Part shown: piece by piece, positions 45,323 to 53,658 of the stretch
How positions within the stretch are numbered: position 1 is the stretch's first letter
Layout of the letters: every line of letters begins with the position of its first letter
DNA from: Pseudomonas sp. Irchel s3h14
GTDB taxonomy: Bacteria > Pseudomonadota > Gammaproteobacteria > Pseudomonadales > Pseudomonadaceae
NCBI RefSeq assembly: GCF_900187425.1
Contig: NZ_FYDJ01000004.1
Location: 62,001 to 126,000 of the forward strand
Reading direction: 5' to 3'
DNA: 64,000 bases
The notes under the pieces: generated by a model
Seen by the model: only the letters and a program-made list of their open reading frames with translations
Told to the model about the DNA's origin: nothing
Database searches by the model: none
Program-made: the position numbers and the translations under genes

Positions 45323-48300
45323 TCAACCCAGACCGCTCAGTGCATTTTCTACCGGTAGCGGCAGGGCGTTGAACCGATTGGTTCGCAGTTCCGCGATGGC
45401 ATAGATGGCGCGCGCTGTGCGGCCATTTCCGTCGATAAAACTGTGGTAGCCCAGGAATGCCCCCAGCATCTGTTTGCCGAAGTACTCATGAGCCGAATCC
45501 AGGACTGCCAGGTGTTTTTCCAGCATCGCTGCGCCCGACACGTTGGACGGGTAACGTGCTTGAGCGGTAGGGCTGCGCAAGGCATCTGTCGCTTCGGGCA
45601 CCAGACGCCGATGCAGTTCTTTGTAAACGGCAGGGTCGGTCAGGGACTTGCCATTACCGCTGAACTCGCGAAGCAAGGTCCTGATGTTATCAACCTCGTT
45701 TCGAGAGCTCGACGCTTTGAGAATCCAGGCAGCGGCTCGATCAGCGTTGTCGGTCAAGCGGTCCGGGTTAAAGGACACATCGTCGAGAAAGCCGCTGTAA
45801 GGTGCTTTGCCAAGGTCCGAAGCGAGCAATGTTTTTTGATGTTGATTCATGGCCGTCAAGTTTTTGTACTCCACCTCCAGAAGGTCGTTGAACAGCTCCG
45901 GCAGTGTCGTGTGATCCTTGAACTGTCGCAGGTTATCCAGGGAAAACTTTTGCGCTTGCTGGCGTATCAACGAATCGACAACGTCCGAATCCAGGACCTT
46001 CTTCAGCGATTGAGCGGTGTCAGACTGGCGTGCGAGGTCGGTCAACGAGCCTTCAAGCAAATGCTGAAGCTCCGTTTGGGGAACGTTCTTGGGCAACTTT
46101 GCACTATTGGCTTGCAGGTGCTTGAGCACATGTTCAGCGGTTTCGAGCCCATCGCTTTTAAACAGCGCCCGCGCATGCGCTACGGTGTCGAGGCTGATGC
46201 GGATCCGCGCAGCCGCACCGGTGTGGTAGAGGGCGCGCAGCAGATTGTAGGAATGGGCGCCTGTCAGGCGATACAGCTGCGCCCTGACGATATGCGCCGC
46301 AGCGGCAGTATGGCCGGCGAATTTTATCGCGCCTCTGCCAATCAGTTTTACACCGCCGTTGAGCAGGGTCGGTATTCCGTCCAGCGGGTTCAACAGGGAA
46401 ACGACGGTGCGCGTGCCAATCCGGGATGCGGACAACAATTTTGTGGCCAATGACGCGCTCTTTCCAACGGCCTTGCCCACTTGTGCCGGCACGCTGGCAA
46501 AGACAAAGGCAACAGCCGCCGCGTCCATTACGCAACTGGCGATCGCGTCCCGCTGCCTGGCCGGAATACCGGAAGACAAACCCTCGATGCATTCCTTGAA
46601 CGGAATGATCAAATTCAACAGCGTATTAAAGATGACATCGAACTTTTCCGACGCCAGTTCCTGTTCCGTGCTGTCACGGCCCATGTCCGCCAGTTCACTT
46701 TCGGTCAGGAAGGGATGCTGCTCAGCGATCAGGTCGCTGATGGCTTTTATGCGCTCGGCGTTGAAGTAAGCCATCGGTTTATTGGAGAGGGTCGGGTGCG
46801 ACGCACTGTCGAATTCACCTATCTTGCGCACGAATACCGAAGACGTCGTATCACTGCGCGGCGCAGCGTTTTCCAAGTAGGCATCCAGATCCAGTGGTGC
46901 ATTCTGAAAGCTGTTGTCTTCGATAAAGTTGCCCCGTATGCCGTCCTGTCCATAAGTAAACAGGTATTGACCGACTTTCTCCCTGAGTTCCGGCGCGCTC
47001 CGGCATTCAGAGCGCAACGGGAACAGCTCGAAGCAGCGAACCAGTGTGCCTTGATATTCTGCACAAATGATCACGCCGTAACGGCCCGTTCGCTCCCGTG
47101 TCGCCTCGGGTATTGATCCTGCGTAAAAATGCTGTTTGTAGGCTTCTACGCGGTAGATAGCCAATCGCCCATGTTCGATAAATCTTCTGTTGGATTCCTC
47201 CAACTGTGAAAACACATAGCGAATCGTGGTTGACAGGCCGGATATCAGATCGCTGTAGTGATTGTGCACGGCTGTTTCATATAGGTCGGCAACCGGGTAT
47301 AGCTGCTTGAGCCTGGGAAACTCCTGATAAATATCTTGGCCCCTGGTACGCCCCCAGTCTTGCGTGTGAAGTTGGTCGCTCATGTACAAGTCCAACACCG
47401 ACACTTCGCGTCCGCCACCGCCACCGGAGCCCCGGTGTTTGACCAGCCGTTCATGAGGGTCGCAGGCCGGTACGACCGATGTCAGCTCTTTCAATGCGAG
47501 GGCTTTGAGCCGGGGAATTGGCTTGTTGATCGCGTTAAGCGCGGTAGACAGCGTCTCGACATGCTCGTTATAGGCCTTGATGCCTTTATTGATCGTTTCG
47601 AAGCTCAGGTTGCCGTCCGCGTCGCGTTGGATCAGTCCATTCATCAATGCCCACGTAACGACCGGGTCAATCCCCGCCATGGCGTGCAAATCATTGAGTT
47701 GCGGGGTGAGCCCCGAGATCGGGCTAAAGCCCAGCAAGTGTTCATAGGTCATGCGCCGGGAGCAACCGGGAACAATGCTTTCGGCCAAGCCCACGGCTTG
47801 GCAGAGGATGACCCAGCCCGGGGTTCCGACCTCCAGCGACGGGGGTAGTTCGCGCACCAGATACTCCGGTGCCATACCCGCCAATGCCAGTTCGGCCACC
47901 AGGGGGGCGATGAGTTTATCGAGCTTGAAGCGCTGAATCAGATGCGCTTCCAGGTCATTGCGGACATCGCAAGGCCGGCGCTGAACCTGGGCCGAGGAGT
48001 AAAAGTTGAACCCTGCAAGCGTCGTGTTGGCCGTGTCTATCTCGGGATCGAGGTCCAGCAGCATGGCGGCGATCAGCAACTGATCAACAAATTGTTTCGA
48101 CGCCTTGGGGCCTGACTCGTCGGTGAACCAACCCAGCGCATCAATGTAGTTTTGCCCTGTTTCATCCTGCAGGCGCGCATCGCTGATCAGCCGTTGCAAG
48201 CGGTACTCGAGGCTCTGTGGCTGCTTGTCCGATCCTGCGTTTTCCAACACCAGCGATGCGCCAAAGTATTCGGCCAACGGCATTTCGTTGCCGGTCAGTT

Positions 48301-48964
48301 GCGCTGTGATGTCACGAATAATCGCGCGTTTACTCTTGGTTAACTCGAAGGGCGAATCCTCTGGAGCGTCCAGCAGCTCCCAGTAGTTACCCGTGTCCGG
48401 CAGGTCCGGCATAACGGCGAAGTTGAGCAGGTCAATCAGCGCTTTGGTACTTTCTTCATCGGTGGGTAGTGGCAAATCATGAAAGCGCAACCATTGACTG
48501 ACGACCACTTTATCGCCGGTGGCTATCCAGCCGCCGGTCAACTTTGCCATGTTCGCCAACCGTTTTAATTCTTCGTTGATAGTTGCAATGGCTAGCACAT
48601 GGGAAGTGATGTCCATGGGCGAAAACCAGGCAGTGGTGGCATCGTTCAGAGTGCTGGAGTTCGGCCAGGAGTAATACAGCCGGCCGCCTTCATCGACGAG
48701 GAAAACGGCGTGTGGCGGTATGGACTTCGAGGTGCGGATTGTCAGAAAGTCGGGATGTCGGGTCAGGTTGTACAAGTAAACACTGGCGGAACGATGAACC
48801 TGATCGAAATCGGAACCGGGAATGCAGGTGGCCGCAATGTTGTTCCATGACCACCCGAGGTCCTGGATTATCTCGTTACCAAGGGCTTGACTGACGACGG
48901 TAGTGATTGCTTGTTTTTGACGGCCGTTTGGAGTGCTTTCGGACAGGATGTCTTGAGTTTTCAT
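45323..48964 (-). CDS. Very large protein with C-terminal Fic (AMP-transferase) domain, candidate toxin/effector
   Basis: A 1213-residue protein. The C-terminus carries an intact Fic motif HSFIDGNGRTAR at 1174-1185 (DNA 45410-45445), with the catalytic His and the GNGR anion loop for AMP (or similar) transfer from a nucleotide. About 1000 residues precede it. Part of these (VRELPPSLEVGTPGWVIL and following) resembles the dermonecrotic-toxin-like region seen in large Pseudomonas proteins. A hydrophobic stretch at about 800-890 (AAAVAFVFASVPAQVGKAVG) could insert into membranes. No signal peptide and no T3SS, T6SS or Tc genes nearby. No small Fic-inhibitor gene adjacent. Weak ribosome site at the ATG. 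Function as a delivered effector is inference. Confidence 0.8.
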   Translation of the reverse strand: MKTQDILSESTPNGRQKQAITTVVSQALGNEIIQDLGWSWNNIAATCIPGSDFDQVHRSASVYLYNLTRHPDFLTIRTSKSIPPHAVFLVDEGGRLYYSWPNSSTLNDATTAWFSPMDITSHVLAIATINEELKRLANMAKLTGGWIATGDKVVVSQWLRFHDLPLPTDEESTKALIDLLNFAVMPDLPDTGNYWELLDAPEDSPFELTKSKRAIIRDITAQLTGNEMPLAEYFGASLVLENAGSDKQPQSLEYRLQRLISDARLQDETGQNYIDALGWFTDESGPKASKQFVDQLLIAAMLLDLDPEIDTANTTLAGFNFYSSAQVQRRPCDVRNDLEAHLIQRFKLDKLIAPLVAELALAGMAPEYLVRELPPSLEVGTPGWVILCQAVGLAESIVPGCSRRMTYEHLLGFSPISGLTPQLNDLHAMAGIDPVVTWALMNGLIQRDADGNLSFETINKGIKAYNEHVETLSTALNAINKPIPRLKALALKELTSVVPACDPHERLVKHRGSGGGGGREVSVLDLYMSDQLHTQDWGRTRGQDIYQEFPRLKQLYPVADLYETAVHNHYSDLISGLSTTIRYVFSQLEESNRRFIEHGRLAIYRVEAYKQHFYAGSIPEATRERTGRYGVIICAEYQGTLVRCFELFPLRSECRSAPELREKVGQYLFTYGQDGIRGNFIEDNSFQNAPLDLDAYLENAAPRSDTTSSVFVRKIGEFDSASHPTLSNKPMAYFNAERIKAISDLIAEQHPFLTESELADMGRDSTEQELASEKFDVIFNTLLNLIIPFKECIEGLSSGIPARQRDAIASCVMDAAAVAFVFASVPAQVGKAVGKSASLATKLLSASRIGTRTVVSLLNPLDGIPTLLNGGVKLIGRGAIKFAGHTAAAAHIVRAQLYRLTGAHSYNLLRALYHTGAAARIRISLDTVAHARALFKSDGLETAEHVLKHLQANSAKLPKNVPQTELQHLLEGSLTDLARQSDTAQSLKKVLDSDVVDSLIRQQAQKFSLDNLRQFKDHTTLPELFNDLLEVEYKNLTAMNQHQKTLLASDLGKAPYSGFLDDVSFNPDRLTDNADRAAAWILKASSSRNEVDNIRTLLREFSGNGKSLTDPAVYKELHRRLVPEATDALRSPTAQARYPSNVSGAAMLEKHLAVLDSAHEYFGKQMLGAFLGYHSFIDGNGRTARAIYAIAELRTNRFNALPLPVENALSGLG

Positions 48965-49235
48965 AGTTAGATAAAATCTTTCTGGAAGTTGTTAATTTTT
49001 TTGAGTGTTAAAAAAATAATTAGGTGAAAGTTGAGCGGTTTTGATGGTGGGGGATGAGGGGATAATAAGTAATTGTATTTATATGTCTGTATGTTTCGCT
49101 CTTAATAAATAGAGCGGGAAGGGCTGCTAGTGTGCAGTTTTAATCGGGTGAGAATAGTTTTATTGATATGTGTTTATAGATGTAATCATAGGAATGAAGT
49201 TTAAGAGGACTCCGAGCTGACCAGCAATAACCCGT
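48965..49235. other. AT-rich promoter region of the Fic-protein gene
   Basis: 271 bases, far richer in A and T than anything around it (long A/T runs at 48990-49010 and 49070-49100). Holds a CGCTCT-8-AGAGCG hairpin at 49097-49116. AT-rich leaders of this kind are typical of acquired toxin genes silenced by H-NS-like MvaT proteins; no specific site identified. Confidence 0.5.
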
Positions 49236-50069
49236 TTAACCCCGATACTGTCCAGGCGTCGCCGCCAGATGCTGTTTGAACGCACGCTGAAAATGCGCCT
49301 GATCGGCAAACCCGGCTTCGAGCGCCACATCGGCGATCAGCTTGCCGCTGCGCAACTGATCGCGGGCGAACTGGATACGCCGGTTAACCAGAAAAGCGTG
49401 GGGCGTCATGCCGTAATGCTGCTTGAACGCACGGATCAGGTAGGACGGCGATAGCTGGGCCGCCTCGCAAATGTCTTCGAGCTTGAGCATTTGCGTGCAG
49501 TTGTCGCGGATGTAATCGGCCGCCCGTTCCAGTTTGAAATTGGGCTCGCGCAGCGGTTGATCGATCGGATTGAGCCGCTGCTGCACGTCGGTGAAAAACT
49601 CCACCGCCGCGCTTTGCTTGCGCAGCACGTCTTGCTGCGCATCGACCAGTGTGTCGTACAAACCCTTCAGGCCGACAAACAGGTCGCTGTCGTGAGTATG
49701 GGTGATGGAAAACCGGCGAAACGCCAAGTCCTGGCTGAAGCCGAGCTGATGCTGCAAATCGGTCAGCCAGGGTGTCTCGACGTACAGCATCAGGTAGGAC
49801 CACGGCTGGTCATCGATGGGATTGCAGGCGTGGACATCACCGGGATTCATCAGCACCACGGTGCCGGCACTGACCTGAAACTCCGATTGCTCGTGGAGGT
49901 AGGTACTGCGCCCGGCCGTGATCGCACCGATGGAGAAGTGCTCGTGGGAATGCCGGGTGTAGCAGACCTCGCGGCCGTCGGCGATGGAGCGGGCTTCGAT
50001 GAAGGGCAGGGCGTCGTCGCGCCAGAAGCGCGGGGCTTTGTCAGCGTCTTTGGCAACGGCGTGCTTCAT
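49236..50069 (-). CDS. AraC-family transcriptional regulator with N-terminal cupin domain
   Basis: A 277-residue regulator. The N-terminal AraC-binding cupin (SHEHFSIGAITAGRSTYLH, VVLMNPGDVHACNP) is followed by two helix-turn-helix units from about 175 (LEDICEAAQLSPSYLIRAFK; DVALEAGFADQAHFQRAFK). The type is often encoded beside LysE exporters and amino-acid genes. Here it sits next to the Fic-protein gene, with no evidence of a link. Start ATG 50069. Confidence 0.88.
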   Translation of the reverse strand: MKHAVAKDADKAPRFWRDDALPFIEARSIADGREVCYTRHSHEHFSIGAITAGRSTYLHEQSEFQVSAGTVVLMNPGDVHACNPIDDQPWSYLMLYVETPWLTDLQHQLGFSQDLAFRRFSITHTHDSDLFVGLKGLYDTLVDAQQDVLRKQSAAVEFFTDVQQRLNPIDQPLREPNFKLERAADYIRDNCTQMLKLEDICEAAQLSPSYLIRAFKQHYGMTPHAFLVNRRIQFARDQLRSGKLIADVALEAGFADQAHFQRAFKQHLAATPGQYRG

Positions 50070-50104
50070 GGTCAGCGTCCTTGGCAGGTCAGCGTCGCAG
50101 TGTA

Positions 50105-50608
50105 TTAGCTCTCGCCGGCAAAGGCTCGTTGCAGCGCTGCGATGTCGAGTTTTTTCATCTGCAACATCGCCGTCATGGCGCGTTGGGATTTCGCCGTGTC
50201 AGGGTCTTTCATCATGTCCATCAGGGCCACCGGTACGATCTGCCAGGACACGCCGAATTTGTCCTTGAGCCAGCCGCATTGCTGGGCCTCAACGGGCCCG
50301 CCCACGGACAGGCGCCCCCAGAAGTGGTCGACTTCTTCCTGAGTATGGCAATTGACCTGAAATGAAACCGCTTCATTGAACTTGAATATGGGACCGCCGT
50401 TGAGGCCGGTAAAACTCTGCCCGTCCAGTTCGAAACTGACCGTCATCACCGAGCCTTCGGGCCTGCCGTGGATCTCCTGACCGGCCTTGCTGTAGTGAGT
50501 GGTGGCGCTGATTTTCGAATGATCGAAGATCGCACAATAGAACTTCGCGGCCTCCTCGGCTTGATTGTCGAACCACAGGCAGGGCGTGAGTTTTTGAACG
50601 CGGTGCAT
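50105..50608 (-). CDS. VOC-superfamily protein (PhnB / 3-demethylubiquinone methyltransferase-like)
   Basis: A 167-residue protein of the PF06983 type. RVQKLTPCLWFDNQAEEAAKFYCAIF at the start and CGWLKDKFGVSWQIVPVAL towards the end are typical. Despite the historical name, no methyltransferase activity is implied. Fold is beta-alpha-beta-beta-beta; metal ligands not certain. Confidence 0.87.
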   Translation of the reverse strand: MHRVQKLTPCLWFDNQAEEAAKFYCAIFDHSKISATTHYSKAGQEIHGRPEGSVMTVSFELDGQSFTGLNGGPIFKFNEAVSFQVNCHTQEEVDHFWGRLSVGGPVEAQQCGWLKDKFGVSWQIVPVALMDMMKDPDTAKSQRAMTAMLQMKKLDIAALQRAFAGES

Positions 50609-50683
50609 GGTGTAGCTCCTCTACGGATTTCTCAGGCTGGACTTTCAGCGTAGTCAGCCTCGGGTCGTCTGGCCGTACCGTAG

Positions 50684-50914
50684 ATCGACAAGTCGAAAGA
50701 GTTTCCCGAGAGCCCGACGCTCGTGTTGAACACGTCCTTTTCCGCACTGACCCGTGACGCAAACCTGGGCATGTTCGACATCGACCCGGTCACCAAAAGC
50801 TTGCATGCCCAGTCCAAAAGCGGTTGCTGCTGGCGCTTGCTCAAAATCGGCTACGTGATGCGTCTTCTGGCGCAGCATCGGTTGGGCAAAGATCTGGTTG
50901 TCGCCGTGGCCTGA
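50684..50914 (+). pseudogene. Possible 3' remnant of a decayed gene
   Basis: After a TAG at 50681 one frame is open for 76 codons to a TGA at 50912-50914 (ends LAQHRLGKDLVVAVA) and shows the G/C-rich third positions of real Pseudomonas genes. It has no ATG with a ribosome site, and its N-terminus is missing. No family recognised. The rest of the 316-base gap 50609-50924 shows nothing. An antisense frame is also open, but its composition looks like a shadow. Confidence 0.3.
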
Positions 50915-50924
50915 AGGCGAAGGT

Positions 50925-51845
50925 TCAGCGACCGCCCAGGCCTCCTTTTTCAGCGATCCACCGGGTAGCCAAATCAATAAAGGCCCGCAGTTTCGGCTGT
51001 GTCTGGGTGCGGCTGGGAAAATACAGGTACAACGCCGAGCTGAGTGGCACGAAGGGTTGCAGCACCCGCTCCAGGCGTCCATCCGCCAACTCGTCGGCAA
51101 TCTCCAGATCACAGGCATAGGCCAGGCCCGAACCGCTGCGAGCGGCCGCCACCAACAACCGGCGGTCATTGACGATCACACCACCCTTGACGCCCACGGT
51201 AAAGTCCCGAGCCTCGCGGCGAAACTCCCAACGATGGGCGCTGCCTGAAGTCGAGAAGCGAAAGCCGATGCATTGATGTCGGGTCAGGTCTTCTGGAATG
51301 ACCGGCTTGCCAGCCTTGGCGAAGTACGCCGGAGAGCCCACCACCGACCATTGCAGGTCAGGTGTCAGGCGCACCGCGATCATGTCTTTTTCAATCGACT
51401 CTCCCAAGCGAATCCCGGCATCGAAGCCGCCGGCCATCAGGTCGACCGTGGCGTCGTCCAGGGAAATATCGAGAGTGACTTGCGGGTAGGCCTCGCGGAA
51501 CAGCGGAATCAGCGGCTCCATCAATAAAGCCCCGGACAATCGTGGGGCCGTGAGTCTCAGTGTGCCCATGGGCTGATCGCGGAAACCGCTGAGCACCGCC
51601 AGCGCCTCATCGATTTCACTGGCCGCCGGACGCAAGCGGGCAAACAGACTGGCGCCGGCTTCGGTCAGTGCCACTCGGCGCGTGGTGCGCTGAAACAGCA
51701 GCACGCCGGTGCGTCGTTCCAAGAGCTTCATCGCATGGCTGACGGCGGTGGGCGTAACGGCTAGCCGAGTCGCGGCCAGGGTGAAACTTTTGTGCTCGGC
51801 GACCGCGAGAAACTCGGTCAAACCATCAAACGGGTCGTGATTCAT
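50925..51845 (-). CDS. LysR-family transcriptional regulator
   Basis: A 306-residue LysR protein. Winged helix at 5-65 (FLAVAEHKSFTLAATRLAVT, PTAVSHAMKLLERRTGV), and an effector domain of the AaeR/DmlR-like group (GTLRLTAPRLSGALLMEPLI, DLMAGGFDAGIRLGESIEKDM). Divergent from the SDR gene at 51960, the classical layout of LysR and target. Start at ATG 51845 (MNHDPFDGLTEF). Confidence 0.9.
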   Translation of the reverse strand: MNHDPFDGLTEFLAVAEHKSFTLAATRLAVTPTAVSHAMKLLERRTGVLLFQRTTRRVALTEAGASLFARLRPAASEIDEALAVLSGFRDQPMGTLRLTAPRLSGALLMEPLIPLFREAYPQVTLDISLDDATVDLMAGGFDAGIRLGESIEKDMIAVRLTPDLQWSVVGSPAYFAKAGKPVIPEDLTRHQCIGFRFSTSGSAHRWEFRREARDFTVGVKGGVIVNDRRLLVAAARSGSGLAYACDLEIADELADGRLERVLQPFVPLSSALYLYFPSRTQTQPKLRAFIDLATRWIAEKGGLGGR

Positions 51846-51959
51846 ATCGGCGCCATTATGAAAGAGCGTTTCATAGTGCTTGTAACACGAGGGCATTTTT
51901 CCGACCAATGTTCCTGCGTACCTTGTGCTTACCCCAACTGACTACAAGGATTCGCGATC

Positions 51960-52805
51960 ATGACCACCTCCCAAAACTTCAAACGTGTCTGGCTGATCAC
52001 CGGTGCTTCTCGCGGTATCGGCGCCAAGATCGCTGCCGCCGCGCTGGCCAATGGCGACGCCGTGGTCGCCACTGCCCGTGACGCCAGCAGCATCACCCAG
52101 CGTTTTGGCGAGCAGCCAGGTTTGCTGGCCGCCACCCTTGATGTGACCCACGAAGCCCAGGGCGTTGCGGTCGCCAAGGCGGCCATCGACCACTTCGGGC
52201 GCATCGACGTGCTGGTCAACAACGCCGGTTTCGGCGTGCTCGGTGCGGTGGAAGAAGCCAGCGCCGATGAAGTGCGCCGCGTGTATGAAACCAACGTCTT
52301 CGGCTTGCTGAATGTCACTCGCGCCGTCCTGCCGCACATGCGCGCCGCTCGCCGTGGACATGTGATCAATCTCTCATCGGTGGGTGGTTACAGGTCAGGT
52401 CCGGGCTTCGGCGTCTATTGCTCGACCAAATTTGCCGTCGAAGGCTTGAGCGAGGCGCTGCACGCCGAGCTGGCACCGCTGGGCATTAACGTGACCATTG
52501 TCGAGCCAGGCTATTTCCGTACCGAATTCCTCGAAGGTAATTCGCTGGTCGAATCCCCGGCTTCGATTGCCGACTACGACAGCACGGCGGGTGAGGTGCG
52601 CAAAATTGCCAAGGCCGTGACCCTGAATCAGCCTGGCGATCCGGACAAGCTCGCCCAAGCCATGATCACCCTGGTTCAAGCGCAAAAAGCCCCTCTGCGC
52701 TTACCGCTGGGCAGTGACTGTGTCGCAGCGATCGAAGCCAAGAACGCCTTCGTCGCTGAGGAGTTGCAGGCGTGGCGTGAGCTGTCGGTGTCCACCGACT
52801 TCTAA
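51960..52805 (+). CDS. SDR-family oxidoreductase
   Basis: A 281-residue classical SDR. TGASRGIGAKIAAAA (residues 14-28), NNAGFGV (83-89), catalytic Ser in INLSSVGG, Tyr and Lys in YCSTKFAVEGLSEAL. The C-terminal extension (residues 230-281) is typical of the retinol-dehydrogenase-like group. Probably activated by the divergent LysR gene. Substrate unknown. Confidence 0.9.
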   Translation: MTTSQNFKRVWLITGASRGIGAKIAAAALANGDAVVATARDASSITQRFGEQPGLLAATLDVTHEAQGVAVAKAAIDHFGRIDVLVNNAGFGVLGAVEEASADEVRRVYETNVFGLLNVTRAVLPHMRAARRGHVINLSSVGGYRSGPGFGVYCSTKFAVEGLSEALHAELAPLGINVTIVEPGYFRTEFLEGNSLVESPASIADYDSTAGEVRKIAKAVTLNQPGDPDKLAQAMITLVQAQKAPLRLPLGSDCVAAIEAKNAFVAEELQAWRELSVSTDF

Positions 52806-52821
52806 ACCCCCAACCGCTCCG

Positions 52822-52978
52822 TGTAGCAGCTGCCGAGCCTGCGAGGCTGCGTTCGGCGACGAAGTCGTCGTAAACCTTGCGCATGCAGTTTTCCTGGCAC
52901 ACCGCAGAGCCTGACTTCACGACGACTTCGTCGCCGAACGCAGCCTCGCAGGCTCGGCAGCTGCTACACAGAGCGGGT
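52822..52978. repeat. Long inverted repeat, TGTAGCAGCTG family
   Basis: Third copy. The left arm starts TGTAGCAGCTGCCGAGCCTG and the right arm ends GGCTCGGCAGCTGCTACA; arms of about 52 bases are almost perfect complements. It follows the SDR stop by 16 bases. Confidence 0.92.
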
Positions 52979-53064
52979 TACTCCAGTTTTCTTTGTGTGA
53001 CCGGTGGTCGATGAACCCGTCTCGCCCGGCAATTTGCGCTTAGCTGAAAGGATAACGCCGACCC

Positions 53065-53090
53065 TGTAGGAGCCGAGCTTGCTCGCGATG
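53065..53090. repeat. Single arm of the TGTAGGAGC...GCTCGCGATG repeat family
   Basis: TGTAGGAGCCGAGCTTGCTC then GCGATG, without a complementary partner nearby. It matches the left arm of 58454-58545. The remainder of the gap 52979-53177 shows nothing else. Confidence 0.7.
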
Positions 53091-53177
53091 GCGTCAGGTC
53101 TGACACACCGCGTTATCGTTCATCGCGGGGCCTAACGAGAGCCCCTTCAGAACACCGTGAGTCTGAGGACATTCGCA

Positions 53178-53633
53178 ATGCTGACCCTCAACATCAATGG
53201 CAAGGACCAGGCGCTGGATGTCCCCGCAGACATGCCGCTCCTGTGGGTCCTGCGCGATGTCGCGCACCTGACCGGCACCAAATTCGGTTGTGGCATGGCC
53301 CAGTGCGGCGCCTGCACCGTGCATGTCGACGGCGCGCCGATGCGCTCCTGTGTCACCCCCGCCACAGCCGTGGCCCATGGGCAAAAAATCCTCACCATCG
53401 AAGGCCTGTCCACCGACGGTTCGCACCCGGTGCAGCAAGCCTGGGCCGAACTCGATGTGGTCCAGTGCGGTTACTGCCAGTCCGGGCAGATCATGTCGGC
53501 CGCCGCGTTGCTGGCGAAAATTCCCAAGCCCACCGACAGCGACATCGACCAGGCGCTGTCCGGCAATATCTGCCGCTGCGGCACCTATCCACGGATCCGC
53601 GCAGCGGTCAAACGCGCCGCCGAGATCGGTTGA
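53178..53633 (+). CDS. Molybdenum hydroxylase small subunit, (2Fe-2S)-binding (isoquinoline 1-oxidoreductase alpha-like)
   Basis: A 151-residue electron-transfer subunit. The plant-type 2Fe-2S cluster has Cys38, Cys43, Cys46 and Cys58 ([18 protein letters not shown]); the second cluster has Cys97, Cys100, Cys132 and Cys134 ([17 protein letters not shown]). It passes electrons from the molybdenum centre of the next gene's product to the dihaem cytochrome. ATG 53178 is preceded by GAGGA. First of a three-gene row. Confidence 0.93.
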   Translation: MLTLNINGKDQALDVPADMPLLWVLRDVAHLTGTKFGCGMAQCGACTVHVDGAPMRSCVTPATAVAHGQKILTIEGLSTDGSHPVQQAWAELDVVQCGYCQSGQIMSAAALLAKIPKPTDSDIDQALSGNICRCGTYPRIRAAVKRAAEIG

Positions 53634-53658
53634 TGCCACGTTGACGGGAGTCCGAACA

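Noticed and set aside
45323..48964. Inhibitory (S/T)xxxE(G/N) motif of class II Fic proteins, SLVLEN at residues 237-242
   Set aside because: The only match I found lies more than 900 residues before the Fic motif, so it is probably chance; structure prediction would be needed to show that it packs against the active site.
50105..50608. 3-demethylubiquinone methyltransferase
   Set aside because: Historical misnomer for this VOC type; no SAM-binding motif is present.
50654..51169. 171-codon - strand frame overlapping the LysR gene
   Set aside because: It overlaps the 3' end of the LysR gene in another frame and its composition is that of a shadow.
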